Part shown: piece by piece, positions 13,837 to 20,725 of the stretch
How positions within the stretch are numbered: the first letter of the stretch is position 1
How the letters are laid out: every line of letters begins with the position of its first letter
Virus record (IMG/VR): IMGVR_UViG_3300047289_000040
Coordinates: 1-21,587 of that record
Strand: one strand, 5' to 3'
Length of the DNA: 21,587 nt
Source: a virus
Notes under the pieces: generated by a model
Databases searched by the model: none
Told to the model about the DNA's origin: nothing
Seen by the model: the letters and a program-made list of their open reading frames with translations, nothing else
Position numbers and translations under genes: made by a program

Positions 13837-14569
13837 TTGGTGCGATAACCGAATGACGCTAACGAACGATGACGTGTCCAAGATTGATGCGTTAGAAGCA
13901 GAGTTGCAAAAGAAGAATGACGAAGGTCGTTTCATGGCTCAAGTATTCAATCACCTTCGCCCACAACCAGCTGATGTTGGTGACGATTGGTATGGTTGGA
14001 ACTGCACTAACTGGGGTACAAAGTGGGACGTGAATCTTATCGACTACGATCGTGCCGACGACAATACAATTACCATTTACTGCGACACAGCATGGTCGCC
14101 ACCAATTGCATTGTACGAGTATCTGACTGAAGAAGGTTGGACTGTCGATGCTGTCTATCACGAATGCGGTATGTGCTACGCTGGCACTTATACTAGCGAC
14201 GATGGAGATAACTACTATGAGTATGACATCACCGATTCTTATTCTATTGAAGAATTGCCATCAGAGGTTCAAGACTTTGCTGGTCTTGAAGATGCTCATG
14301 CGAATTGGAAAGAAGAAGCCATCAATGAGTATATGGGGGACTTGGACCGCACGGACTGGTTTCCTGCGAAAACGAAACCTGTCCATGTGGGACGGTATGA
14401 AGTTACTACTAAGGGTTGGAATTATCCACATTGGTGCGAGTGGACTGGTGAAAAGTGGCAACGCTGGAATGGCGACGACATCAAAGTCGCACAATGGCGA
14501 GGTCTGACCGAAGAATTCACAGACGTTAAATACCAAGAAATGTTGGACACAATTGCGGAGAACAACTGA
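13829..14569 (+). CDS. Api92-like ferredoxin-fold phage protein
   Basis: 246-aa protein matching the widely found Api92-like family (ferredoxin-like domain): MPNWCDNRM at the start, then WYGWNCTNWGTKWDV at 55-69 and YCDTAWSPP at 84-92. These tryptophan-rich blocks are the family mark. The function is unknown. The N-terminal 125 residues form the domain, and the remaining part has a second Trp-rich segment (GWNYPHWCEWTGEKWQRWNG at 194-213) that resembles no catalytic motif. GGAG lies just upstream. Overlaps the 49-aa gene by 8 bases and the next gene by one base. Confidence 0.85.
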   Translation: MPNWCDNRMTLTNDDVSKIDALEAELQKKNDEGRFMAQVFNHLRPQPADVGDDWYGWNCTNWGTKWDVNLIDYDRADDNTITIYCDTAWSPPIALYEYLTEEGWTVDAVYHECGMCYAGTYTSDDGDNYYEYDITDSYSIEELPSEVQDFAGLEDAHANWKEEAINEYMGDLDRTDWFPAKTKPVHVGRYEVTTKGWNYPHWCEWTGEKWQRWNGDDIKVAQWRGLTEEFTDVKYQEMLDTIAENN

Positions 14570-15216
14570 TGAAGGTTTACATCAACAAGTATCGAGACCA
14601 CTGGCTATCGCCTTATGTGGTTTTGGAGAAGGTGTTGTTTTGGAAAGACTGGGAAACCATCGACTACAATACACCATGGGTCGAGACTTGGTCCAATCGC
14701 ATTCTACCATTCAGCCAAGCATTGCAGAAGTTTCTAGACAAGATTCATCCAAAGGTAGACTACGTTAAAATTGACTACTGGGACACTTGGAGTATGGACC
14801 ACACCTTGTCCATTATTATTCTACCAATGCTCAAGCAGCTGAAGGCAACTAAGCATGGTGCACCAAACGTGGACGATGAAGACGTACCTGAAGAATTAAA
14901 GTCGACTTCTGCTCCAGCAAAAGAGAACGAATGGGATACTGACGAAAATCACTTTAAGCGTTGGGACTGGATTCTTGATGAGATGATCTGGGCGCATGAG
15001 CAGAAAGGTGCTGACTGGCAGGAACAATACTATACTGGTGTGTCTGACTACGTTCATATCGAAGAAGATGACGAGAAGTATGGTAAAGTCTTTAGACTTG
15101 GTCATGGTCCAAACCATACGCAAAAGATTGACTGGGACGGTATGACCAAACACCAGAATCGAATCGATAACGGTATGCGACTTTTCGGTAAATACTATCA
15201 AGCACTATGGGATTAA
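14569..15216 (+). CDS. Conserved phage hypothetical protein
   Basis: 215-aa soluble protein, unknown. It shows blocks I recall from many phage genomes: SPYVVLEKVLFWKDW (14-28), DTWSMDHTLSIIILPML (71-87), KQLKATKHGAPNVDDEDVPE (88-107), then WDWILDEMIWAHEQ. The HGAP-x-VDDEDVPEEL segment is very conserved in that set and probably marks an active or binding surface. Trp content is high. It begins one base into the previous stop (TGATG), with GCGGAG upstream. No catalytic motif can be named. Confidence 0.82.
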   Translation: MKVYINKYRDHWLSPYVVLEKVLFWKDWETIDYNTPWVETWSNRILPFSQALQKFLDKIHPKVDYVKIDYWDTWSMDHTLSIIILPMLKQLKATKHGAPNVDDEDVPEELKSTSAPAKENEWDTDENHFKRWDWILDEMIWAHEQKGADWQEQYYTGVSDYVHIEEDDEKYGKVFRLGHGPNHTQKIDWDGMTKHQNRIDNGMRLFGKYYQALWD

Positions 15217-15217
15217 T

Positions 15218-15406
15218 ATGAGTCAGCAAATTGCAGCATTATTGAAACCAAAGCCACGTGAGTCTGAGATCACAACCACTAGCACGAAGACTAAATTTGC
15301 ATTCGTTCAGGTAGTTGACTTCCAGAACATTGGAGTTAAAGACGTCAACCTTAGAGCAAACGGCATCACAAGAGATGTATTAAAAGTGAAAGTGAGTTTA
15401 GCATGA
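15218..15406 (+). CDS. 62-aa hypothetical protein
   Basis: Small protein (MSQQIAALLKPKPRESEITT and on), mainly a Lys/Thr-rich start and a beta-like second half (KFAFVQVVDFQNIGVKDVNL). Not recognised. It starts two bases after the previous stop and overlaps the next gene by 4 bases (ATGA), and these junctions are the main evidence that it is translated. Ribosome-binding site is weak (GGGAT). Confidence 0.7.
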   Translation: MSQQIAALLKPKPRESEITTTSTKTKFAFVQVVDFQNIGVKDVNLRANGITRDVLKVKVSLA

Positions 15407-15603
15407 AAGAGTTAGTGTTAAAATTTACAGACCCAGCTTACACGATTACAGTGACTAAAGCTGAAACGGCTGGACTGACGCATGTCATCTTCACACCGAA
15501 GATTGATAGCAGAGTTGGAGAGAAACCAACACCACAAAACAAATTTGAGATGTTCTTGGATGAAGAGAATGTCAAATCATTAATGAATTTATTGGGAGAA
15601 TGA
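15403..15603 (+). CDS. 66-aa hypothetical protein
   Basis: Small acidic protein with a strand-rich start (MKELVLKFTDPAYTITVTKA) and an amphipathic C-terminal helix (FEMFLDEENVKSLMNLLGE). Not recognised. Coupled to both neighbours through 4-base overlaps. Could form a complex with the adjacent WYL_2-like protein, but that is only context. Confidence 0.7.
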   Translation: MKELVLKFTDPAYTITVTKAETAGLTHVIFTPKIDSRVGEKPTPQNKFEMFLDEENVKSLMNLLGE

Positions 15604-15605
15604 GT

Positions 15606-15944
15606 ATGATCGCATCGAATAGCGGAGTTGACTTTATCACAGCAACTAAAATGGCAGGTGGTGATGTAGCAGAGTTGCTGGCATCGCCAGAGTTTAAAGA
15701 GTGGATGCTTGAGCATCTTGCTGAGAGTGAAGTGACTATCACGTTCACCAAGAAAGACGGTAGCGATCGTGTAATGCGTTGTACACGTAACGTGGCATCT
15801 ATCCCAGTCGAGCACGCACCCAAGAACGAGAAGCCATCTACAGTTAAGACTGATGCCATCGCAGCATACGACTTGGACATTAGCGAATGGCGCTCATTCA
15901 ACTTGTCTGCAGTTACACGTATTGATTGGAACCTTGATGCCTAA
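15606..15944 (+). CDS. WYL_2/Sm-fold-like protein
   Basis: Protein of 112 aa. The C-terminal 75 residues fit the small Sm/SH3-like barrel family seen in T4-like phages (WYL_2, formerly DUF2693): EVTITFTKKDGSDRVMRCTR, then VKTDAIAAYDLDISEWRSFN, with the typical YDLD-x-S-x-WRSFNL ending. Two starts are possible: ATG 15600 overlaps the previous stop, while ATG 15606 has GGGAG at a better distance (about 7 bases) and is preferred. The barrel may bind RNA, DNA or a small ligand. The next gene overlaps by 8 bases (ATGCCTAA). Confidence 0.75.
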   Translation: MIASNSGVDFITATKMAGGDVAELLASPEFKEWMLEHLAESEVTITFTKKDGSDRVMRCTRNVASIPVEHAPKNEKPSTVKTDAIAAYDLDISEWRSFNLSAVTRIDWNLDA

Positions 15945-16257
15945 TTTCTCACTAGCCAACAACCTTCTTATCAGCAAGAATGTTAAGTCAACGTTGTCTG
16001 CTGAGGAATGGAAACTGGACACACACAAACACTCTACGTTCATGATGAACAAGATTGCAACCTACCTCAACAAACGTCTTGAGAGTGGGTTTAACAATGG
16101 CTTACGCCAAGAAGAGATTCGTGCCATCATGCTTGGTTTGATGCACGAGTTTCGATTATATGGTGCTGCGAAGAAAGAAACCGAAAAGGTTCTCGACGAA
16201 GTACTTGGACGAATTTTTCCCAAAGGATCTTTACATGAATCTCAATTCCAATACTAA
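15937..16257 (+). CDS. 106-aa helical hypothetical protein
   Basis: Start chosen at ATG 15937, which overlaps the previous stop by 8 bases; the longer frame from 15853 would be read inside the WYL_2-like gene. Product begins MPNFSLANNLLISKNVKSTL and is mostly helical, with charged helix-rich middle (FRLYGAAKKETEKVLDEVLG). No motif recognised. The end overlaps the following membrane protein gene by 23 bases, in which AAGGA serves as that gene's ribosome-binding site. Confidence 0.75.
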   Translation: MPNFSLANNLLISKNVKSTLSAEEWKLDTHKHSTFMMNKIATYLNKRLESGFNNGLRQEEIRAIMLGLMHEFRLYGAAKKETEKVLDEVLGRIFPKGSLHESQFQY

Positions 16258-16444
16258 AGTGACTGCTGGTCTGATCGTTATTGCACTTGCAATTGCTGCA
16301 GTTGTAGTTGGACCACTGGTAACAATCTGGGCAGTGAACACACTATTCAGTCTTACAATTCCATACACTCTTGAAACTTGGTTTGCAACCCTAATCATGG
16401 GCGCATTCGTTCGTGGAGAGAGCATTCTTAGCTTTAAGAAGTAA
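16235..16444 (+). CDS. 69-aa two-helix membrane protein
   Basis: Start at ATG 16235 with AAGGATCT upstream; upstream frame at 16160 lies in the preceding gene and is rejected. Two hydrophobic segments are clear: residues 9-33 (TAGLIVIALAIAAVVVGPLV...) and 38-59 (FSLTIPYTLETWFATLIMGA), joined by a short loop, with a basic tail (SFKK). A small hairpin membrane protein; similar ones are common in phages but unassigned. The stop codon (16442-16444) lies within the left arm of the terminator-like hairpin. Confidence 0.8.
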   Translation: MNLNSNTKVTAGLIVIALAIAAVVVGPLVTIWAVNTLFSLTIPYTLETWFATLIMGAFVRGESILSFKK

Positions 16445-16466
16445 CCCTACGGTTTGCAGGGTTACT
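16440..16466 (+). terminator. Hairpin fused to promoter P4
   Basis: AGTAACCCT (16440-16448) / AGGGTTACT (16458-16466), nine-pair stem and nine-base loop. The last base is the first T of the -35 box of P4, and the left arm holds the stop codon of the preceding gene. No run of T follows the stem, so as a terminator it is weak; it may instead stabilise the 3' end of the P3 transcript. Confidence 0.6.
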
Positions 16467-16494
16467 TGACATTTATTTGTAAATAGGGTATAAT
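16466..16494 (+). promoter_or_regulatory. Consensus sigma70 promoter P4
   Basis: TTGACA (16466-16471), 17-base spacer beginning TTTATTTG, TATAAT (16489-16494). Predicted start 16501; 13-nt leader ATTAGGAGAAAAC precedes ATG 16514. Drives the 368-aa gene to 19469. Confidence 0.93.
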
Positions 16495-16513
16495 AACTCT
16501 ATTAGGAGAAAAC

Positions 16514-17620
16514 ATGACGAACACTGCAAAACGTAAGGCATATCTTGCCAAGGCTGAACAGGCAAGAATGGACAAAGAGCCAAAGTTGTCCGAAGACAAC
16601 TACAATCGTGACATCCTTATTGCACTCAACTACTACAACAGCGAGTATGATGCAAAGACCAAAAAGACTTGGGCACTAGACCACTTAGCTGGCAGTCAAC
16701 CCCAACTGGCAGATAAAATCTCCAAAGTGGACGACTACTACTTTAACCAATATGGGGTACTATGTCGTCTTATGACTCGTGGTCAAGTGCTGTCCGAAGC
16801 ACACATTGGTAAAATGAAAGAACTGTTGGATGTCATCAAAACTAAAATTCCGATGCCAGTGGCTGCTACACCAGCGCAATTCGCAAAGACGGCAGCAGCT
16901 GTCGTGGGCATTCAAGAAAGAATCCTTGAGAAGTCCAGAGAGTTCGCTGGCGAGGTTGATGGCGATATCGATGACTTTATTCAGGCAGGATGTCCCAAAG
17001 ACTTCAAAATCAAAACTCCGATTAAGGCAGCGTCTCCTCCGATCCTCAAGTACCTATCAACTCATCTCGCGAAGACTGCTAAAGAGTTATCTGAAGCAAT
17101 TGAAGGTAACGACGCTCAACTGGTAGAGGGTTACTCTCACCTAAAGAAAGTTGAGCTAAAGCGTTATCTTGCATTCATCGAGTCGTTGATCCAAACGTGC
17201 CAACAACAAGTCGTAGTTGCCAAAGGTTCACGCAAGCCACGTGCACGCAAAGCCAAGCCAGCTGCAGTCGTTGCTGCAAAGGTTAAGTACATGGCAACAT
17301 CAGAAGAATTCAAAATCAAGTCTGAAGTGCCAGCCAAGATGGTTGACTCCGAGGAAGTTTGGATTTTCAATACCAAGACTCGCAAGCTGACTGTCTACAA
17401 ACCTGCCAATGGTGGTTTGCTAGGCATCAAAGGCACAACTATCACCAACTTCGATATCGCAGCATCTATGACCAAGACCCTGCGTAAACCTGAATTGGTG
17501 AAAGACTACGCAACACTGACCAAGCGTCCGTTGAATACTGCATTCAAAGCACTCACTACAAAACCTTCTGTGCCTAACGGACGCATCAATGAAGAATGTA
17601 TCATCTTGAAAGTATTTTAA
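16514..17620 (+). CDS. Conserved 368-aa phage protein, unknown function
   Basis: Large soluble protein at the head of the P4 operon, with a strong ribosome-binding site (TTAGGAG). The N-terminal two-thirds are helical (e.g. RDILIALNYYNSEYDAKTKK at 29-48). A Lys/Arg-rich linker at about 240-254 (KGSRKPRARKAKPAAV) leads to a C-terminal domain with VWIFNTKTRKLTVYKP and LLGIKGTTITNFD. From memory, similar proteins occur in aquatic T4-like phages, but no enzymatic motif can be named. The KPRARK linker and the following beta-rich domain suggest nucleic-acid contact (inference). Its stop overlaps the MazG gene by one base. Confidence 0.8.
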   Translation: MTNTAKRKAYLAKAEQARMDKEPKLSEDNYNRDILIALNYYNSEYDAKTKKTWALDHLAGSQPQLADKISKVDDYYFNQYGVLCRLMTRGQVLSEAHIGKMKELLDVIKTKIPMPVAATPAQFAKTAAAVVGIQERILEKSREFAGEVDGDIDDFIQAGCPKDFKIKTPIKAASPPILKYLSTHLAKTAKELSEAIEGNDAQLVEGYSHLKKVELKRYLAFIESLIQTCQQQVVVAKGSRKPRARKAKPAAVVAAKVKYMATSEEFKIKSEVPAKMVDSEEVWIFNTKTRKLTVYKPANGGLLGIKGTTITNFDIAASMTKTLRKPELVKDYATLTKRPLNTAFKALTTKPSVPNGRINEECIILKVF

Positions 17621-17904
17621 TGGAAAAGACAAACCACACTGAGATTATGCTCATTGCACAAGAAGAATGTGCCGAAGTTACCCAAGCTATCTCCAAAGTT
17701 TTTCGCTTTGGAATTGATGGTGTACATAATGGCAACACCAATCGTGCACGTCTAACTGAAGAAGTTGGAGATCTAAAGTGCATGATTGACCTGATGTGTC
17801 AAACAGGTATAATTGATGAAGCTGAGATGAACGAAGCTGCCGAAGCAAAGCTGAAGAAGCTGAAGCGTTGGTCCACCATTTTTGGAATGCCAGAGAACTA
17901 CTAA
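17620..17904 (+). CDS. MazG-like nucleotide pyrophosphohydrolase
   Basis: 94-aa all-alpha NTP pyrophosphohydrolase-like protein. Start ATG 17620 overlaps the previous stop (TAATG); a longer frame from 17596 is not needed. The family signature EExxE(n)ExxD is present: E15-E16-x-x-E19 (EECAEV) and E48-V-G-D51 (TEEVGDL). It would hydrolyse NTPs or dNTPs to the monophosphate and pyrophosphate, or tune (p)ppGpp-like alarmones, as proposed for cyanophage MazG. Length is as in single-domain members (about 100 aa). It belongs to the dNTP control set with ThyX, NrdAB and dCMP deaminase. Confidence 0.88.
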   Translation: MEKTNHTEIMLIAQEECAEVTQAISKVFRFGIDGVHNGNTNRARLTEEVGDLKCMIDLMCQTGIIDEAEMNEAAEAKLKKLKRWSTIFGMPENY

Positions 17905-17905
17905 T

Positions 17906-18784
17906 ATGATACTAATTGACTACAGCCAAGTTGCACTTGCCAACCTTCTTGCTTTCCAGAAGGACTTGAAAGCAGGTTCAGAGTCAGACGTGGAGAATTT
18001 GATTCGCCACACGACTCTGTCCACAATCCAATTTTATAAGAAGAAGTACCACAAGGAGTATGGGGACGTAGTCATCTGTTGCGATGGTCGTAACTACTGG
18101 AGACGTTCGTACTTCGAGCACTACAAAGCATCACGCAAGAAGAATCGTGAAGCCAGCGATCTGAACTGGAATCAAATCTTCGACATCTTGTCCAAGATTC
18201 GTGATGAGATCAAAGCCAACTTTCCTTATAAAGTTGTACACATTGACGCAGCTGAGGCTGACGACATCATTGCTGTACTGACTGCACAAGCGCAAGAGTT
18301 CGGCAGCTACGAGAAAGTCATGATTGTCTCTTCAGACAAAGACTTCAAACAACTACATCCACTAGGTGATGTTAAGCAATTCAGCCCAATGCACAAAAAG
18401 CTAGTTGTTAGCAAACACGACGAGGTCAAACGTCAACTGATCGAGCACATCGTTAAGGGTGATGCTGGTGACGGCATCCCTAACATCATGAGTAAAGACG
18501 ACCACTTTGTCCGTGAAGACGCTGGTCGTCAAGCCATGGTCAGCGCCAAACGTTTGCAAGAATTCTACGACAAAGGTATCGATGCATGCCGTAACGAAGA
18601 AGAAACTCGCAACTGGCATCGTAACCAGACTCTGGTCGACTTCAACTACATCCCTGATAGTTTGCGAGAAGAGATCCTAAATGACTACCTAAATAATAAA
18701 CCTACTGCTGACAAGATGAGCATCATGACTTACTTGATGAACCATCGTTGCAGATTGTTGCTTGAATCATTGGAGGATTTTTAA
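17906..18784 (+). CDS. RNase H, T4 Rnh/FEN-type 5' nuclease
   Basis: Removes RNA primers on the lagging strand. ATG 17906 (just after the MazG stop) gives 292 aa, close to T4 RNase H at 305. The acidic metal sites are visible: D5 in ILIDYS, D60 in CCDGR, E117-D119-D120 in AEADD, D144 and D146 in SSDKD, and D186/D189 in GDAGDG. RRSYFEHYKASRK (66-78) is the flexible arch/helix region that threads 5' flaps. It acts with primase and ligase found elsewhere in the window. No sign of damage. Confidence 0.92.
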   Translation: MILIDYSQVALANLLAFQKDLKAGSESDVENLIRHTTLSTIQFYKKKYHKEYGDVVICCDGRNYWRRSYFEHYKASRKKNREASDLNWNQIFDILSKIRDEIKANFPYKVVHIDAAEADDIIAVLTAQAQEFGSYEKVMIVSSDKDFKQLHPLGDVKQFSPMHKKLVVSKHDEVKRQLIEHIVKGDAGDGIPNIMSKDDHFVREDAGRQAMVSAKRLQEFYDKGIDACRNEEETRNWHRNQTLVDFNYIPDSLREEILNDYLNNKPTADKMSIMTYLMNHRCRLLLESLEDF

Positions 18785-19182
18785 TGGCTACAAAATTATT
18801 TTTCGAGATGCTGGACGAAGTGAACGCTGACGTGTCTCTACTGAAATCAAAGTATGCGCAGAGTGGCGCACTCAAACTATTGTTCGGACATGCGTTCGAT
18901 CCTGAGAAGAAGTTTCATCTACCTGAGACTGATCCACCTTACAAAGAAGACAAGCATCCGATAGGTATGGCACCAACAACTCTATTGCACGAGGTCAAAC
19001 GCCTGTATGTATTCACACGTGCAGACTTGACTAAGTTAAAGCGTGAAGGATTGTTCATTGACTTACTAGAGTCGATTGACAAGAACGATGCGAAGATTCT
19101 GTTGGCAGTTAAGAACCAGCAGCTGCACAAGCTGTTCCCTAAGATAACCAAGAAGGTTGTCACAGAAGCAGGATTCGTATGA
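18784..19182 (+). CDS. Conserved phage hypothetical (DUF6433-like)
   Basis: 132-aa helical protein. It resembles a family I recall from T4-like aquatic phages (about 140-150 aa): MATKLFFEMLDEV at the start, ALKLLFGHAFDPEKKFHLPE at 29-48 with DPPYKEDKHPIGM following, TTLLHEVKRLYVF (65-77), then a helix ending DAKILLAVKNQQLHKLFP and LTEAGF-like closing residues. Function unknown. Directly coupled to RNase H (TAATG) and to the next gene (ATGA), so co-translation is likely. The family label is from memory. Confidence 0.7.
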   Translation: MATKLFFEMLDEVNADVSLLKSKYAQSGALKLLFGHAFDPEKKFHLPETDPPYKEDKHPIGMAPTTLLHEVKRLYVFTRADLTKLKREGLFIDLLESIDKNDAKILLAVKNQQLHKLFPKITKKVVTEAGFV

Positions 19183-19469
19183 ACTATCTAAACATCACTA
19201 ACATTGCAGACGGTACGACGATCACCACAGAGGTCAGAAACGTAGTTCTGAATCGCTCAGTGATGGTGATTCATCGTGCATTCGATACGTCCAAAATGTA
19301 TCAAATCACGTTGGATTATGATGAAGAGTCAAAGACCTACGTTAGCCAAGAGTACACCGTGGATGCTGAATCGGTGTTCAAAATTGTAACCCCAGAGAGG
19401 CTTGTAAGGGTCTCTAGAGCGGGTAAAGGCTACTGGGGTGGTAGTGGGTGCTCAGACGGCACTTGCTAG
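19179..19469 (+). CDS. 96-aa hypothetical, Gly/Cys C-terminus
   Basis: Soluble, beta-rich protein (MNYLNITNIADGTTITTEVR and on), not recognised. Its last 20 residues are unusual: RAGKGYWGGSGCSDGTC, glycine-rich with two cysteines four residues apart (C91 and C96). These may bind metal or form a disulphide. Coupled to the previous gene by ATGA. Followed at once by three hairpins and a terminator, so it is the last gene of the P4 operon. Confidence 0.72.
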   Translation: MNYLNITNIADGTTITTEVRNVVLNRSVMVIHRAFDTSKMYQITLDYDEESKTYVSQEYTVDAESVFKIVTPERLVRVSRAGKGYWGGSGCSDGTC

Positions 19470-19473
19470 GCTC

Positions 19474-19495
19474 TAGAGGGCTTTAAACGCCCCTA
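19474..19495 (+). terminator. Hairpin after the P4 operon
   Basis: TAG-A-GGGC (19474-19481) pairs with GCCC-CTA (19489-19495): seven pairs with a bulged A, loop TTTAAAC. It holds the same place in the intergenic region as 9024-9042 (first of three hairpins), and shares the CTCTAGAGGG word with it. No T-run. Confidence 0.5.
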
Positions 19496-19499
19496 AATC

Positions 19500-19517
19500 C
19501 GTTGCTTTTACGCAACG
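19500..19517 (+). repeat. CGTTGC...GCAACG hairpin, cassette copy 2
   Basis: Six-base arms CGTTGC (19500-19505) and GCAACG (19512-19517) around TTTTAC. Matches 9049-9066. The change at base 19505 (C instead of T) is matched by pairing with G19512, so the stem is improved here. Confidence 0.5.
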
Positions 19518-19523
19518 AACAAT

Positions 19524-19546
19524 AACCCCACCAAGAGTGGGGTTTT
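19524..19546 (+). terminator. Intrinsic terminator, cassette copy 2
   Basis: Eight-pair stem AACCCCAC (19524-19531) / GTGGGGTT (19537-19544), loop CAAGA, then TTTT. The loop has changed from CTTGT in copy 1, while every stem base is kept. Ends the P4 operon. Confidence 0.82.
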
Positions 19547-19558
19547 CGCATTTACTTG

Positions 19559-19587
19559 TTGCCTTTTATTCACCCTTGCTGTATAAT
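19559..19587 (+). promoter_or_regulatory. Sigma70-type promoter P5
   Basis: -35 TTGCCT (19559-19564, 4 of 6), 17-base spacer beginning TTTATTC, -10 TATAAT (19582-19587). Duplicate of P1. Start predicted near 19594, leader with TTAGGAAGAAGG. Confidence 0.8.
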
Positions 19588-19612
19588 AACTACAGTTGAT
19601 TAGGAAGAAGGA

Positions 19613-19804
19613 ATGAAAATGGAAAAGCTGCCTCGTAATGTGTTGTCCGTGACTATCGTCAACGGTGTCAAAACCACAGTGTACAAACCACGCAAGGCTC
19701 CAAAGCCAACTATGCGTTCGGTTTCTTCTCGTGGCTTCGTGCAGGGTTCGGGTGGTATCGCCACTGGTTTCCCTTCAACAGTAAAATTTGTTGGAACTGC
19801 TTGA
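19613..19804 (+). CDS. 63-aa basic hypothetical protein
   Basis: Single gene between promoters P5 and P6. Strong ribosome-binding site AGGAAGAAGG. A second in-frame ATG at 19619 is also possible. The product is basic and Ser/Gly/Thr-rich (KLPRNVLSVTIVNGVKTTVY, then KPRKAPKPTMRSVSSRGFVQ), probably poorly structured except for the first beta-hairpin, compatible with nucleic-acid or host-protein binding. Not recognised. Its TGA stop (19802-19804) lies in the -35 box of P6. Confidence 0.7.
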   Translation: MKMEKLPRNVLSVTIVNGVKTTVYKPRKAPKPTMRSVSSRGFVQGSGGIATGFPSTVKFVGTA

Positions 19805-19829
19805 CATTTATTTGACTTTGAGACATAAT
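19801..19829 (+). promoter_or_regulatory. Sigma70-type promoter P6
   Basis: TTGACA (19801-19806), 17-base spacer starting TTTATTTG, -10 CATAAT (19824-19829, 5 of 6). Predicted start near 19836. Contains the stop codon of the preceding gene. Confidence 0.85.
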
Positions 19830-19860
19830 AACGGTGTCGGGTTTGAAGAAGGGATTAGTA

Positions 19861-20181
19861 ATGACTAAGTTTAAGATGGGTGGTAGTGTGAATGGTACTT
19901 GTCTACAAGGCTATGTAGCTACCACTTACTCAGATCTGGTTGCAATCTTTGGAGAGCCAACTTATCGTGGTGACGACAAAACCACTGCAGAGTGGGTCGT
20001 GACCTTTGGTCGTGGCAAAGACAAAGTTGTAGCTACAATCTATGACTGGAAAGAAGACGAAACACCAATGTGTGAGTACGACTGGCATATCGGTGGACAT
20101 AGCACCAAAGCAGTTGATCTTGTCTGTGGTGTTGTAGCTGAGTATCAAAGCATGGTTTGTGAACAACTTTCTGGAGCATAA
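19861..20181 (+). CDS. Conserved small phage protein, unknown
   Basis: 106-aa protein. Start ATG 19861 chosen: it has GAAGAAGGGATTAG upstream, whereas the frame's earlier GTG at 19834 coincides with the predicted transcription start of P6. Conserved-looking blocks: GYVATTYSDLVAIFGEPTYR (18-37), TAEWVVTF, ATIYDWKED and YDWHIGG. From memory such proteins recur in phages and some plasmids without known activity. It looks like a compact alpha/beta domain. No catalytic residue set is apparent. Confidence 0.8.
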   Translation: MTKFKMGGSVNGTCLQGYVATTYSDLVAIFGEPTYRGDDKTTAEWVVTFGRGKDKVVATIYDWKEDETPMCEYDWHIGGHSTKAVDLVCGVVAEYQSMVCEQLSGA

Positions 20182-20183
20182 GT

Positions 20184-20420
20184 ATGAATGATTGGGATCG
20201 AGATAATCTGGAGTTTCTGTTATCAGCCAACAAGCAAGTTCTTGATGACTGGTACAAGACTCTCACTCCCGATGACTTACTATACGCATTTGAACTCTTA
20301 TCGAAGCATCGTGACGAGTTGACTGAGCGTATCGAAGAATTAGAGTTAGCTGAGAAAGAGGAAGAAGGTTTCCCCGAAGCAGTTAGCGTGTTGGAAAAGT
20401 TTGTTACAGGAGAACGATAA
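20184..20420 (+). CDS. 78-aa acidic coiled-coil protein
   Basis: Small, highly acidic, helical protein (MNDWDRDNLEFLLSANKQVL, then ERIEELELAEKEEEGFPEAV). The middle (residues 40-60) has heptad spacing, so a short coiled coil is likely. Not recognised. Starts two bases after the previous stop and overlaps the secreted-protein gene by one base (TAATG). Confidence 0.72.
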   Translation: MNDWDRDNLEFLLSANKQVLDDWYKTLTPDDLLYAFELLSKHRDELTERIEELELAEKEEEGFPEAVSVLEKFVTGER

Positions 20421-20725
20421 TGAAGAAAGTTGTAGCAGGTCTAGTGGTAGCGTTATGTGCATCAACAGCAATGGCTGATGGTGGATATCGTGGTCATCAT
20501 GGTTACCATGGTGGTGGCGGTAATGTATTGATTCCAATGGTCATCGGCGGTATCGTCGGATACGGTGTGAGTCGTGCTCAGCAACCACAGGTGATTGTGC
20601 AACAACAGCCAGTGTATGTTCAACCACAGCCATATTACTCTCTGCCTCCACAACAAGTTTGTGAGTTGCGCAGCGAAGTGGTGAATGGTCAAATCATACA
20701 AGGCAACTTCTGTTACTACCGATGA
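20420..20725 (+). CDS. Secreted Gly/His/Gln-rich protein
   Basis: 101-aa protein with a clear Sec signal peptide: basic MKK, hydrophobic VVAGLVVALCASTAMA, predicted cleavage after AMA (about residue 19). The mature part starts with Gly/His-rich DGGYRGHHGYHGGGG, a glycine-zipper-like segment NVLIPMVIGGIVGYGVSRA (residues 35-53), then a Gln/Pro/Tyr-rich stretch, and ends with two Cys (C81, C97) that could form a disulphide. Resembles host outer-membrane or periplasmic glycine-zipper proteins rather than standard phage genes. Could alter the envelope or block superinfection; both are inference. GGAG lies 8-11 bases before the ATG. Confidence 0.8.
   Translation: MKKVVAGLVVALCASTAMADGGYRGHHGYHGGGGNVLIPMVIGGIVGYGVSRAQQPQVIVQQQPVYVQPQPYYSLPPQQVCELRSEVVNGQIIQGNFCYYR

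Larger units (their letters stand above)
19500..19606 (+). repeat. Terminator-promoter cassette, copy 2
   Basis: Second copy of the block at 9049-9152. It keeps the same order of hairpin, AACCCCAC/GTGGGGTT terminator, AT-rich spacer and TATAAT promoter, and ends in 30 bases identical to copy 1 (19577-19606). Loop and promoter-spacer bases differ. Confidence 0.8.
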
